From the NCBI GenBank assembly GCA_023428755.1, contig JAEYWX010000010.1:124001-188000 (forward strand): a stretch of 64,000 bases of DNA, read 5' to 3'. The notes under the pieces are model-generated. The model did no database searches. It was not told the origin of the DNA and worked only from the letters and a program-made list of their open reading frames with translations. This DNA comes from Bacteroidota bacterium (GTDB lineage: Bacteria > Bacteroidota > Bacteroidia > Chitinophagales > Chitinophagaceae). The stretch's first letter is position 1; each line of letters starts with the position of its first letter. Of the stretch, positions 35,313 to 45,200 are shown in pieces. The translations under genes were made by a program, and so were the position numbers.

Positions 35313-36344
35313 TCAGCTAAAAAGGTTGGGGCCGATTCCGCCATATGGTTTCTTTCCTAAATGTTCATACGCTTTTGCCGTTACTTCCCTTCCTCTAGGT
35401 GTTCGTTGTAAAAAACCTTCCTGTATTAAAAACGGTTCGTACACTTCTTCCAGTGTACCGGCTTCTTCTCCAACTGCTGTAGCGATGGTGGTAATGCCAA
35501 CTGGTCCACCCTTAAATTTATCAATAATCGCCGAAAGAATTTTATTATCCATATCATCCAATCCATACTCATCTACATTCAATGCTTTTAAGCCATGTTG
35601 TGTAACACTCAAATCAATCACACCGTTACCCAGTACCATTGCAAAATCACGCATACGGCGTAACAAACCATTGGCAATACGTGGAGTGGCACGGCTGCGA
35701 CCGGCAATTTCCCTCGCCGCATCGCTGGTGATTTTTACATTGAGAATACCTGCAGCCCGTTGAATGATCTTTTGCAGCGTTTCTGCATTGTAATATTCCA
35801 AACGGGATTTAATGGCGAAGCGTGACAACAACGGCGCCGTTAACAAACCACTTCTTGTTGTTGCACCAATTAATGTAAACGGATTGAGATTGATCTGGAT
35901 ACTTCTTGCATTCGGTCCACTGTCGATCATAATATCGATACGGTAATCTTCCATTGCTGCATAAAGATATTCTTCCACCACTGTACTCAACCGGTGGATC
36001 TCATCAATGAACAACACATCGTTTGCTTCAAGTCCGGTTAGTAACCCGGCAAGATCACCCGGCTTTTCAATTACCGGTCCGCTGGTTTCTTTAATACTTA
36101 CACCCAACTCATTTGCAACAATGCGGCTGAGTGTTGTTTTACCCAAACCGGGCGGGCCATGAAACAATACATGATCCAAGGCTTCGCCCCGCATCTTCGC
36201 AGCTTTGATAAACACTTTCAGGTTATCAATGATCTGCTGCTGGCCGCTGAACTCCTCAATATTCGCCGGCCGAATATTGTTTTCGAATTCCTTTTCAGCT
36301 GCACTCAGTCCTTCCTTATCGCTATTTAAATTGGGATTGGCCAT
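35313..36344 (-). CDS. ruvB: Holliday junction branch-migration helicase RuvB
   Basis: A 343-residue AAA+ motor of standard length. It has RPANIEEFSGQQQIIDNLK at the start, Walker A HGPPGLGKTTLS, Walker B VLFIDEIHRL, sensor I LIGATTRSG, the arginine finger region APLLSRF and the C-terminal winged helix GEEAGTLEEVYEPFLIQEG. RuvB hexamers, loaded by RuvA, drive branch migration and hand the junction to RuvC, whose gene is at about 56.5 kb. It is convergent with the response regulator without a spacer and diverges from the lipoprotein gene at 36421. Confidence 0.97.
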   Translation of the reverse strand: MANPNLNSDKEGLSAAEKEFENNIRPANIEEFSGQQQIIDNLKVFIKAAKMRGEALDHVLFHGPPGLGKTTLSRIVANELGVSIKETSGPVIEKPGDLAGLLTGLEANDVLFIDEIHRLSTVVEEYLYAAMEDYRIDIMIDSGPNARSIQINLNPFTLIGATTRSGLLTAPLLSRFAIKSRLEYYNAETLQKIIQRAAGILNVKITSDAAREIAGRSRATPRIANGLLRRMRDFAMVLGNGVIDLSVTQHGLKALNVDEYGLDDMDNKILSAIIDKFKGGPVGITTIATAVGEEAGTLEEVYEPFLIQEGFLQRTPRGREVTAKAYEHLGKKPYGGIGPNLFS

Positions 36345-36420
36345 TGGGTGTAAAACTAATGAAAAAGGACACGCAGCGATAAGATGGTTACTTCAGTCAT
36401 TTGTAATAAATCAGTAAAAC

Positions 36421-37074
36421 ATGAAAAATACAAGTCTCTTCACAAAAGTATTCTGCCTGGTGATGGTAGCCAACCTCTGCTATTCCTGCCAGATCTGCAC
36501 TTGTAAAACCATTAACTGTCCGGCTTTTACCGATGAAAATTTTGATCTTTGGTTTCCGTATGTAAACGATCAGGTATTGATTTTTCAAGATCGGAATGGA
36601 ATTGCAGATACAATTATCATCAAAAATATTATGCGTACAGAACAGTATGAAGGAAGAACAGGAGGAGGGTATGGCTGTGGCAAAGGTTGCAATTCCAGTA
36701 TTACAATTTACGGTGTGCAGTCAACAAATACCGAGATTGGAAAGCTGTCAATTGGCGCAAACAAATTCAACATAACAGATAACAGCCAAAGTTTATTCTC
36801 AAATGTCTTTCTCAGTTTAAAAAATACAAGTTTTACAGCATCATCAATTTCGGATACTGGTTTTGTAAACTCAGAAAACAGCCAACCTTTCTTTACTTCA
36901 AAATTTCAAACGAGCTTACAAATCGGTTCTAAAATGTTTTCAAATGTCCAGTTGATACAAATAGATACAATGGTAAACAAACCAGCAGGTGCATATAAAT
37001 TATTTTTCTCCCGTAGCAATGGACTTGTTGCATGGGAAAACTATTCCGATAAATCTTTATGGATTAAAGATTAA
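36421..37074 (+). CDS. Hypothetical lipoprotein, first gene of a Tes-like/Lgt-like cluster
   Basis: A 217-residue protein with a lipoprotein signal (VFCLVMVANLCYSC; Cys near residue 24) and further cysteines just after it (CQICTCKTINC). A Gly/Cys-rich segment TGGGYGCGKGC lies at about residues 80-90. The rest looks beta-rich and soluble, so it is probably periplasmic or outer-membrane attached. No family is recognised. It precedes the Lgt-like gene by 25 bases on the same strand, and an upstream reading of that gene overlaps its 3' end. Confidence 0.65.
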   Translation: MKNTSLFTKVFCLVMVANLCYSCQICTCKTINCPAFTDENFDLWFPYVNDQVLIFQDRNGIADTIIIKNIMRTEQYEGRTGGGYGCGKGCNSSITIYGVQSTNTEIGKLSIGANKFNITDNSQSLFSNVFLSLKNTSFTASSISDTGFVNSENSQPFFTSKFQTSLQIGSKMFSNVQLIQIDTMVNKPAGAYKLFFSRSNGLVAWENYSDKSLWIKD

Positions 37075-37099
37075 TTATCTTTCACCAAAACAAAGCAAT

Positions 37100-37870
37100 T
37101 TGCAATTTCCTATAGTTATTGAAATCGCTGACTCAAAAATTCTGTTGCACGCAATACTGGAAGTACTTGCCTACTTTGTTGCTTTCCGGTATTTTCTCTA
37201 CCTACGTAAAAAAGAAGGCGATTCTATTGTACAAACTAACCGCATGTGGATCATTATTGCTGCCATATTTGGTTCTTTGATTGGCAGCAGGCTTATTGGC
37301 GGCCTGGAAGACCCCACTCAAATTCAAAAAGCGGAGAATATCCTTTTCTACTTTTACGCAAACAAAACAGTACTCGGTGGTTTTCTCGGCGGTTTGTTTG
37401 GAGTTGAATTTGTTAAAAAATTAATTGGCGAAAAGCAAGCCAGTGGCGATCTGTTTACATTCCCCATGCTTTTGGGTTTACTCATTGGACGTATTGGCTG
37501 CTTCAGTATGGGAGTGTATGAAGAGACGTATGGAATAGCCACCAACTTTTTTGCCGGAATGGACTTGGGCGACGGTATCAAACGACATCCCGTAACTCTT
37601 TATGAAATTGTTTTTTTGTGTTTGATTGGGTGGACGATCAGTTTCATTACAAAAAAACGCCCCCTTGTACAGGGAGCCAGTTTTAAATTATTCCTCATTG
37701 GTTATTGCCTGTTTCGCTTCCTATGCGACATTATTAAACCACATTACAACCTGTGGCTGGGGCTTTCTACAATTCAATACACTGCACTCATTGGACTTCT
37801 TTGGTACTCGCCCTATATTTCGAAGCCGGGTAGATTATTTGATCAGCATCAAAAGGAAACAATAATTTAG
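37100..37870 (+). CDS. Lgt-fold membrane protein lacking usual Lgt catalytic residues
   Basis: A 256-residue multi-pass protein that resembles prolipoprotein diacylglyceryl transferase over its length: FPIVIEIAD start, VLGGFLGGLFG, LIGRIGCFSMG (R131, C134), HPVTLYE (163-169) and GYCLFRFLCD (Y202, R206). By eye, the Lgt His-Gly-Gly motif (E. coli H103 region) is here LGG, and the Asn of the GRxGN motif is Cys134. R131, Y202 and R206 are kept. It may therefore use another acceptor or reaction. The start is uncertain: TTG 37100 after the upstream stop fits the family N-terminus, while ATG 36989 would overlap the lipoprotein gene. Confidence 0.75.
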   Translation: MQFPIVIEIADSKILLHAILEVLAYFVAFRYFLYLRKKEGDSIVQTNRMWIIIAAIFGSLIGSRLIGGLEDPTQIQKAENILFYFYANKTVLGGFLGGLFGVEFVKKLIGEKQASGDLFTFPMLLGLLIGRIGCFSMGVYEETYGIATNFFAGMDLGDGIKRHPVTLYEIVFLCLIGWTISFITKKRPLVQGASFKLFLIGYCLFRFLCDIIKPHYNLWLGLSTIQYTALIGLLWYSPYISKPGRLFDQHQKETII

Positions 37871-37908
37871 CAGTTAACACTTATCTTGTTATTCCAATAT
37901 ATTCACTT

Positions 37909-39300
37909 ATGCCGGTAAAAAACTACACCTATTACGATTTTACTATCAGCCTTTGTCCCGACTGTTTAAAAAGAGTAGATGCAAAAATAATTTTTGAAGA
38001 AGGAAATGTATATATGCTCAAAACCTGTCCGGATCATGGTTTTCACAAAGTATTAATTGCAGATGATATTGAGTATTACAAAAATATCCGCAACTACAAC
38101 AAAGCATCAGAAGCACCACTGAAATCAAACACAAAAACACATTACGGCTGCCCGTACGATTGTGGCCTGTGCCAGGATCATGAACAACACAGCTGTTTAA
38201 CAGTAGTAGAAATAACCGATCGTTGCAACCTTACCTGCCCTACTTGTTACGCTATGAGCAGTCCGCATTATGGTAATCACCGCACAATTGCCGAAGTAGA
38301 GCAAATGCTGGACATCATTGTTGCCAACGAAGGCGAACCGGATGTAGTACAGATAAGCGGTGGAGAACCAACCATACATCCCAATTTTTTTGAAATACTT
38401 GATATCGCAAAGAAAAAACCCATCCGCCACCTGATGGTAAATACAAACGGAATCCGTATAGCAAAAGATAAAGAGTTTGTAAAGCGCCTCGCTACATACA
38501 TGCCCGATTTTGAACTTTATCTTCAATGGGATTCGTTCAAACCGTCAGCATTGGAAACTTTGCGGGGCAAAGACCTTACGGAAGAACGAATGAAAGCATT
38601 GGAACATCTCAATGAATTCAATCTTTCCACAACATTTGTTGTAACCCTGCAAAAAGGTGTAAATGATGATGAAATTGGGGAGATCATCGATTTTGCTTTA
38701 AAACAAAAATGCTGCAGAGGTGTAACTTTTCAGCCAACGCAAATTGCCGGACGAAATGAACAGTTCAATCCTGCAACCGATCGTATAACACTTACTGAAG
38801 TAAGAAGAAATATTTTACAGCAAACAAACATATTCAATACAAACGATCTTGTTCCTGTGCCCTGCAACCCCGATGCATTAGTAATGGGCTATGCATTAAA
38901 ACTAAATAACCAGGTAGTTCCTTTAACACGCTACATTGATCCCTCCATTTTACTGGACAATACGAAACGTAATACAATTGTATACGAGCAGGATGCAGAG
39001 CTAAAAGATCAGCTTGTACAGATTTTCAGTACCGGCATTTCCGTTGACAGGGTAGATGACAATATGAAGCAATTACTTTGCTGTCTTCCGGATATATATG
39101 CACCCGGCTTGAGCTATGACAACCTTTTTCGTGTTATCATTATGCGGTTTATTGATGCATGGGATTTTGACGTACGTGCTATTAAAAAAAGCTGTGTACA
39201 CATTGTACATAAAGACGGCAGAATCATCCCCTTTGAAACAATGAACCTATTGTACAGGGATGAAAAAGAAAATCATCTTAAAATGTTATTACAAAAATAA
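37909..39300 (+). CDS. Radical SAM protein resembling tetraether-lipid synthase (Tes)
   Basis: A 463-residue radical SAM enzyme with the CxxxCxxC cluster motif at C106, C110 and C113 (DRCNLTCPTCY) and ISGGEPTIHP downstream. Before it lie a CPDC pair at 16-19, CPDHG at 40-44, and C81, C85, C88 and C96 in GCPYDCGLCQDHEQHSC. This order matches, from memory, the N-terminal metal sites of archaeal Tes (MJ0619 family), which joins lipid tails into membrane-spanning lipids. The C-terminus KSCVHIVHKDGRIIPFETMN also recalls that family. It follows the Lgt-like gene by 38 bases. Lipid C-C coupling here is a hypothesis. Confidence 0.85.
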   Translation: MPVKNYTYYDFTISLCPDCLKRVDAKIIFEEGNVYMLKTCPDHGFHKVLIADDIEYYKNIRNYNKASEAPLKSNTKTHYGCPYDCGLCQDHEQHSCLTVVEITDRCNLTCPTCYAMSSPHYGNHRTIAEVEQMLDIIVANEGEPDVVQISGGEPTIHPNFFEILDIAKKKPIRHLMVNTNGIRIAKDKEFVKRLATYMPDFELYLQWDSFKPSALETLRGKDLTEERMKALEHLNEFNLSTTFVVTLQKGVNDDEIGEIIDFALKQKCCRGVTFQPTQIAGRNEQFNPATDRITLTEVRRNILQQTNIFNTNDLVPVPCNPDALVMGYALKLNNQVVPLTRYIDPSILLDNTKRNTIVYEQDAELKDQLVQIFSTGISVDRVDDNMKQLLCCLPDIYAPGLSYDNLFRVIIMRFIDAWDFDVRAIKKSCVHIVHKDGRIIPFETMNLLYRDEKENHLKMLLQK

Positions 39301-39311
39301 ATAAGCGTTTC

Positions 39312-39581
39312 ATGAAAAAAGCACTGCGTATATTCCTGATCACCGAAACAATTATTCTTGTTTTTTGCTTCCTTGCAAATAATATGAGAGCTGTTTATGA
39401 TACAGGATTTACTATTGGCTTACTGAACTTACTGATCGGAGGAGTGATGTTACTCATTGCAGTTATACTGTTACTTGCAAAACAAAAAGAAACTGGCATG
39501 GCTACGTTGGCCGCAGCTGGGCTAATCTTACTTTCAGGAATTGTTACATGCAGTTTCTTTCCTTTCAGATTAAACGGGTAA
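39312..39581 (+). CDS. Small membrane protein following the radical SAM gene
   Basis: An 89-residue protein with about three hydrophobic helices (around residues 5-22, 32-57 and 64-84) and little else. It starts 11 bases after the radical SAM stop and is probably in the same operon. I do not recognise a family. A membrane adaptor or lipid-binding partner of the Lgt-like and radical SAM proteins is possible from position alone. It is convergent with the M23 peptidase gene. Confidence 0.65.
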   Translation: MKKALRIFLITETIILVFCFLANNMRAVYDTGFTIGLLNLLIGGVMLLIAVILLLAKQKETGMATLAAAGLILLSGIVTCSFFPFRLNG

Positions 39582-39598
39582 CAACATTCTTATACTTT

Positions 39599-40315
39599 TT
39601 AATGATCTTTTATATACCGGTTCATCTGTAACATCAAATCAGCATCGGGACAGTTCTTCAAATAAAAATCTTTATCGCTCAGCCGGCATACACCGGGATA
39701 ATCGCCCTCCTTTAGTTCAATATCATGAATGATCTGGAAATGCAGGTGCGGCGGCCAATGACCATTTTCATGCGGCTCACCAAAATGTGCAAACTCCTGT
39801 CCACGGTTAATGTATTGCCCTTCCACCAATGCAAGATCCTTCAAACTCAAGTGACCATACAACGTATAAAACGCTTCCCCTTCCAGTTGATGTAATAAAA
39901 TAATGGTTGCACCATAATCACCATACGCATCATTGAATTGAAAACTGTGCACCATCCCGCCAATGGGGGCTGCTACCGGTGTTCCTGCTTTCCCCCAGAT
40001 ATCGGTTCCTAAATGTAACCGGCGAGGCTCTCCCCCATCCGGTGCATCGAACACCGAGCTGCGGCTGTAAACACTACGATGCTCTGCATAACCACCAACA
40101 CCATAACGGGCACCCGCAAGCGTTAATTGCTGATCAACATAATTACTGAAGAGTAATACATCTTCAATTACTTCTTTGGTAAGCGCTGTATTGGTTTCTG
40201 TGAAATTCATTTTCACCAACCGGTCCCTTTCGGGATCAAAAGTTACAACAGGAAAATATTGATGTTTGTTCTTTTCGAGAATATTGACAAGCGTTGAAGT
40301 CATTTGATTGTGCAT
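39599..40315 (-). CDS. M23-family (LytM) metallopeptidase
   Basis: A 238-residue protein with the LytM zinc motifs in order: HLGTDIWG (about residue 101), YTLYGHLSL (about 151) and HWPPHLHFQ (about 184). These peptidases cut peptide cross-links in peptidoglycan. There is no obvious signal peptide, which is unusual for a wall hydrolase; ATG 40303 is a possible later start. The gene has a GC-rich terminator hairpin just upstream that belongs to its neighbour. Confidence 0.85.
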   Translation of the reverse strand: MHNQMTSTLVNILEKNKHQYFPVVTFDPERDRLVKMNFTETNTALTKEVIEDVLLFSNYVDQQLTLAGARYGVGGYAEHRSVYSRSSVFDAPDGGEPRRLHLGTDIWGKAGTPVAAPIGGMVHSFQFNDAYGDYGATIILLHQLEGEAFYTLYGHLSLKDLALVEGQYINRGQEFAHFGEPHENGHWPPHLHFQIIHDIELKEGDYPGVCRLSDKDFYLKNCPDADLMLQMNRYIKDH

Positions 40316-40370
40316 TCAATGTATTGCAAAATTACCACTATGCAGTCAAGCCCACAGGAATATCTTCATA

Positions 40371-40400
40371 AAAAAAGCCCCGACAAAATGAGTCGGGGCA
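40371..40400 (-). terminator. Rho-independent terminator
   Basis: The stem GCCCCGAC (40377-40384) / GTCGGGGC (40392-40399) is followed on the minus strand by a run of T. It ends the transcript of the hypothetical gene at 40423-40899. Confidence 0.9.
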
Positions 40401-40422
40401 ATATTGTTACAACCGGACTTTC

Positions 40423-40899
40423 CTACACAAGCGCAGGTTGCTTTACATCAAATAACTGGTCGTAATGTATTGTTATGTTTTCAGTGAGTTGTTCTTCAAG
40501 CATTTCTGCAAAGGTTTCAAAATACACGATCACATCTTCCCGTACATTCCGTTGCAGCCAACGGAAGCCACCGGGCAGTCGTTGTAACACAGCTCTATCT
40601 TCGAGGTATTCCAGGTTATGGATATCACTGGGTGTCAATCCAATTTCCTGCAGTTTGGTGATGAGCAAACCGGCAGGTGCATCAGTAACACCACAATAAT
40701 CTTCGGCCAGTTCTGTCCACTCACCAATACCGGTGTGTGCATACGCCAGTATTTCTTCCTTCGTTAATTTCGTAACTACCTGTGTAAGGTTGCCACAATT
40801 ACATGCACCATGATTGCCCCATGCATAATGAGCACCATTGCGCAGACGGGCTGCTGTTTCACGCAGCGCTTGTATCAATTGAATATTTGCCTGTGCCAT
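40423..40899 (-). CDS. Conserved hypothetical protein with AWGNHGACNCGNL motif
   Basis: A 158-residue soluble protein with no signal peptide. The segment HYAWGNHGACNCGNLTQVV (about residues 24-42) with its paired cysteines, and DYCGVT further on, suggest a metal or redox site, but no family is recognised. The rest is mostly helical. It is monocistronic by context, with a terminator after it and a divergent secreted-protein gene upstream. Confidence 0.7.
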   Translation of the reverse strand: MAQANIQLIQALRETAARLRNGAHYAWGNHGACNCGNLTQVVTKLTKEEILAYAHTGIGEWTELAEDYCGVTDAPAGLLITKLQEIGLTPSDIHNLEYLEDRAVLQRLPGGFRWLQRNVREDVIVYFETFAEMLEEQLTENITIHYDQLFDVKQPALV

Positions 40900-40998
40900 A
40901 CGCTAATTTCCTACTAATACAAAAAACCTGTGTGTTTTGTTGAAACATTAACAATCGCAAAAAATATTTACATCAACATTTCGTTTTAGCTCTATCAC

Positions 40999-42087
40999 AT
41001 GAAAAAACTGCGTATTGTTTTCTTGTTTACGTTCCTGCTGCTGAGCCTGTTTTCCCCTGCACAAATGATCACAGGTGTGTGGAAAGGAAAAGTGGGCAGT
41101 GGACTACGACCTGCCAAACTCGAACTGAAACTTATTCAGCGGGGCGATAGTTTGTTTGGCACATCGTATTACTACGAAAACCAAACTAATTACCGGCGCT
41201 ATGCGGTGAAAGGTTATTTCAACCAACAAACCAATGAAGTGGTGTGGTGGGATGATGAATTGCTGGAAGCAAAAACAGGACGTATTGCACTTACATCGCC
41301 GGGTGCTGTTCCCTTGTTGATGGAAGCAGATTTTAATTGCCCCGGTGGAGGTGTAATGATGCTGGATGGTAAAGCAGTAAGCAAAGAAGAACAAAAGAAC
41401 AAAGGCGATCTGCACCTTGATAAAGTAGAGCAACCTCAATTCAATGATGAATGGGATTTTGTGATCGATAATTATACCGTAGGCGCCAACGATCCATCGT
41501 TCATTGATAGTGTTGCCGCCATTCATAAAATTGTAAAACAACCGGATGTTGTTGCAACAACGCCACCTGTTATTGTAACTGAACAACCAAAACGTGAAGA
41601 GCCAAAGCCTGAGCCAGTTGTTGTTCAACCGCAACCAACAATACCAAAAGAAACACAACCTGTTACCAAAATTGAGAACAAACCACCTGTAAAAAAACCA
41701 GCAGTTATTGTTACGAAGCCTCCAACCATTACCGAAAAATTCATTGAACGAAAGAAAGTATTAACAACCGAATTACCATTACTCGGCGATACCATTGAAC
41801 TGCACTTCTATGACAATGCAGAAATTGATGGTGATTCAATTTCGTTGTTCATGAACAACCGACTGGTATTTGAGCATGTGAAGCTGAGTGATAAGCCACA
41901 TGTGGTAAAGTTTGCAGTGAGTGAGTTGAGTGAAACAAACGAACTGGTTATGGTGGCAGAAAATCTTGGTGCCATTCCTCCCAACACATCGTATATGATC
42001 GCTTATGTAAATGGTGTGCGTTATACTGCCAATCTTGAAAGTACGGAGAACAGCAGTGCGATGATACGTTTTGTAAGGAAAGAGTGA
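40999..42087 (+). CDS. Secreted protein with Pro/Lys-rich linker
   Basis: A 362-residue protein with a signal peptide (IVFLFTFLLLSLFSPAQ). An N-terminal beta-rich domain (ITGVWKGKVGSG; SLFGTSYYYENQTNYRRYAV) looks like a lipocalin-like domain. The middle (about residues 185-245) is a Pro-, Lys- and Val-rich linker with words such as PKREEPKPEPVV. The C-terminal domain (ELPLLGDTIELHFYDNAEID) is beta-rich. Function unknown; periplasmic or outer-membrane location is likely. A strong terminator follows 124 bases after the stop. Confidence 0.75.
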   Translation: MKKLRIVFLFTFLLLSLFSPAQMITGVWKGKVGSGLRPAKLELKLIQRGDSLFGTSYYYENQTNYRRYAVKGYFNQQTNEVVWWDDELLEAKTGRIALTSPGAVPLLMEADFNCPGGGVMMLDGKAVSKEEQKNKGDLHLDKVEQPQFNDEWDFVIDNYTVGANDPSFIDSVAAIHKIVKQPDVVATTPPVIVTEQPKREEPKPEPVVVQPQPTIPKETQPVTKIENKPPVKKPAVIVTKPPTITEKFIERKKVLTTELPLLGDTIELHFYDNAEIDGDSISLFMNNRLVFEHVKLSDKPHVVKFAVSELSETNELVMVAENLGAIPPNTSYMIAYVNGVRYTANLESTENSSAMIRFVRKE

Positions 42088-42118
42088 GTATTATAATTCG
42101 ACTGTGAAATAGATGTTA

Positions 42119-42150
42119 CCTCACGCAGAGGGCACAGAGAACGCAGAGAT
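42119..42150. repeat. ACGCAGAG-type 9-bp tandem repeat
   Basis: Three consecutive words (ACGCAGAGG, GCACAGAGA, ACGCAGAGA) with a 9-base period lie between the secreted-protein stop and its terminator. The word family is one I recall as common in Bacteroidota spacers. No coding potential. Confidence 0.6.
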
Positions 42151-42210
42151 TCATCACGCTGCTCTGGAATACAAGAAAATAAACATACCAAATACGATTT
42201 AGCAACCAAA

Positions 42211-42240
42211 GAGGGTGTACTTCTGTACACCCTCTTTTTT
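42211..42240 (+). terminator. Rho-independent terminator
   Basis: A perfect 10-bp stem GAGGGTGTAC / GTACACCCTC with a four-base loop and a TTTTTT tail. It ends the secreted-protein transcript (40999-42087). Confidence 0.93.
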
Positions 42241-42290
42241 ATCGTTGAATAAATTACTGCAGCAGACACTCATCATTCATTACTCATCAC

Positions 42291-45200
42291 TCATTTTTTT
42301 ATCTGCTTCAATATTTCTTCAATGGCTTTATCCAGTTGCGGATCGTTGCCGTTGAGTTTATCTTCAAAACTGTTGATGATGTATGTATCCGGCTGCACAC
42401 CACTCATTTCCAGGTCTTTTCCATCCAGTGAATAGCAACCCCAGGCCGGCATCCGAACATTCGATCCATCTACCAATCCAATAGCACTGGTGAAAATGAT
42501 CCAGCGATAGGTTTCGTTTCCAATGATCTTACCCAGTTTCAACGCTTTGAAACCCTGCGCTGTCATTTCAGCATCGCTCAGTGATTGCTCATTGATCAAC
42601 AGAATAATTGGTTTGTCGGCCGGTGAAAAATTGGATTGTGGTGTGAGCTTTCCTTCCCGGTATTTCCATTGCAGATATGTACGCTGACTTAAAAACTTCA
42701 ACACTTCATCGTGTACATTGCCACCGGTATTGTAACGCAAATCAAAAATGAGTGCATCTTTGTTGGCTAACTCCTGCGTCATGTCAATAATAAACTGTTC
42801 CAATTCGCCGGTGCCCATATTTTTCATATAACCATACGCAATACGGCCCTTCCCTTTATCGTCGACCCGTTTTTGATTAATATCGATCCATTCATCATAG
42901 AGGTTATTGTACAAGCTTGCCTGCGGATGAATTTTTACATTGATCATTTGTCCGTTGCGGTTGAAGGCAAGCTGCAACTCCCGGTCTCTCGATGGTGCCG
43001 TGAAATAAAAATTCCGGTCCATCTTAGTATCAACGTTTACATCATTCACTTTTACCAATATATCACCGGGTTTCAGATCCACTGACTTTCGATCTGCTGC
43101 CGAGCGACGTACAATATATTTTACTTTGTACGGATCGTTGTTTTCAAAAATAATTCCTGTTTCCATAGTTGCACTTTGCAACGATACGTTTTCATCATCA
43201 CCAAACGTACCAAAGCCCTGGTGCGATGAATTGAGTTCGCCCAACATATCGTTTAACAGCGTACGCAAATCAGCACGGTTATTTAAATGCGGCAAAAACT
43301 GTTTGTAGTACTCTTTTGTTTTCTTCCAGTTAAGTCCATGAAATGTTTCATCGTAGTAACCTTCTTCCATACCGGCCCATGTTTCATAAAACATTTGATT
43401 GAATTCTTCGGCCAGGTTTCTGCGGAATGTATAACTGATAGCAACCGGATCAATTTTATTTGCATCAAGGTTCAGCTTTACAATAGTACCATTGGCCAAT
43501 GCAAAAAATTTATCGTTCACTTCCACTACAGCAAAGCCAAACGTATTATCAGTACCGGCGATCTTTTCTGTTTTTGTTTGTTCAAATGGTTCGATCACTG
43601 TTTTCCAGATCGCATTTCTTCCTTCGCCATGATTACTCACATATAACACCGTTGCTTTTTCTCCTTTCTGATAAACATTGATCAAAAACTGAGCACCCAT
43701 GGACGGACTTATCTGCTCCAGCCGCTCCATCAACAAATCGGTATCAATGCTGATTGGTTGTGTCTGCGATGCTGAATCAGTTTTTGCCGCAGCCGGCTTC
43801 TTTTCATCTTTAAATAGATCGTTGTACTTATCGATCCGGTAGGGTTCATCTAATTTCTCCAATGGCAAACGATACACTTTTGCATTACCCATTCCAAATG
43901 GATACGATGGTTTGAGGCGTTGCGATGTGAAGTAAATATATTTTCCATCGGCCGACCATACTGGATCAGATTCTGTTACACCTGTGTTTGTAAGATTGGT
44001 TGTTTTATTGGTTTTGATATGATGAATAAAAACATCCTGCTCAAAATTTCTGATAGCGGTGAACAGCACATACTCATCGTTTGGTGAAAAACCCGGATCA
44101 CTGTTTTGAAAAGCCCATATCTCATCTTTCACCAGTGTTTTGCTTTGCATCGTTTTCAGATCCATGAGCCGCACTTCATCACGGCCGCTGAGGTACACTG
44201 CCATTGTACGTTTTTTATTCATGACAAGGCCGCGGTTGTTTCGCTTGTCGGTTGTGTGTTGTTTTAATGCAGTGATGCTGTCGGCACGTGTGCTGAACCA
44301 GTTGGTATATCCATCAAACGTTTGATTGAACAGGATGGTTTTGTTATCGCTCATCCATTTTACTTCCCGTACACGTTCGGCAGTATTGCGTTTGATCTGC
44401 TGTACAAATTTTCCATCTACATCACTTACAAATAATTCGCCACGGGAAACAAAGGCCAGTTTTTTCCCATCAGGCGATACATCAAAGGCACTGATGCTTC
44501 CACGTACATCATAATTTTTTTCTTTTGGTAACAGCTGGTTACGTACAATGGAAATATTCAGCTTCTTTTCGTTACCTGCTTTTACATCATACAACCACAA
44601 TTGGTAATCTTTTTCAAATACAACTTTATTGCCTGCTGCATTTACCTGTGGCGATTTAATAGAAGATGAAAAGCGTGTCAATCCTTTTTTCTTTCCGCCT
44701 TCAATTGTATAAAGATTATACTCACCGTTTGCTTCATCGGAAATAAAATAGACTATGCCGTTTTTATCAATACTGGCTGCAAAATCTTTTCCTTCCCAGG
44801 TTGTGTATTTCTTATGCTGTTTTGTTTTTGTGTTGTACGATTGAATATCGGGATTGAAAGCCCCTTTGTATCGCTTGCGGTTTACCTGGCTGGCACTTTC
44901 CCATGTATCGTTAAAAAATATTTCACCACTGGTGGGATGTTCTACCAGGTTATGATCGTACTGGAAGAAATGACTGCCAAACACACGTTGTGGCGTACCA
45001 CCATTAGCACTTACTTTAAAACCTGCCACCTGTCCCATCCGGCCGCTGTTGAAATAAATATGTTTTGCATCCCAGCTCCAGCTTGTCACTTCATCATTAC
45101 TGCTGTGGTAGGTGATCTGCTTTACATCGCCACCATTCAACGGCATCACATATACTTCAGCATTACCTGTTTGCCGGCCGGTAAATGCGATCCACTTTCC

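Noticed and set aside
41104..41658. 184-residue minus-strand ORF
   Set aside because: It lies wholly inside the secreted-protein gene and has an aromatic, low-complexity product with no motif; the other strand has a signal peptide and good context.
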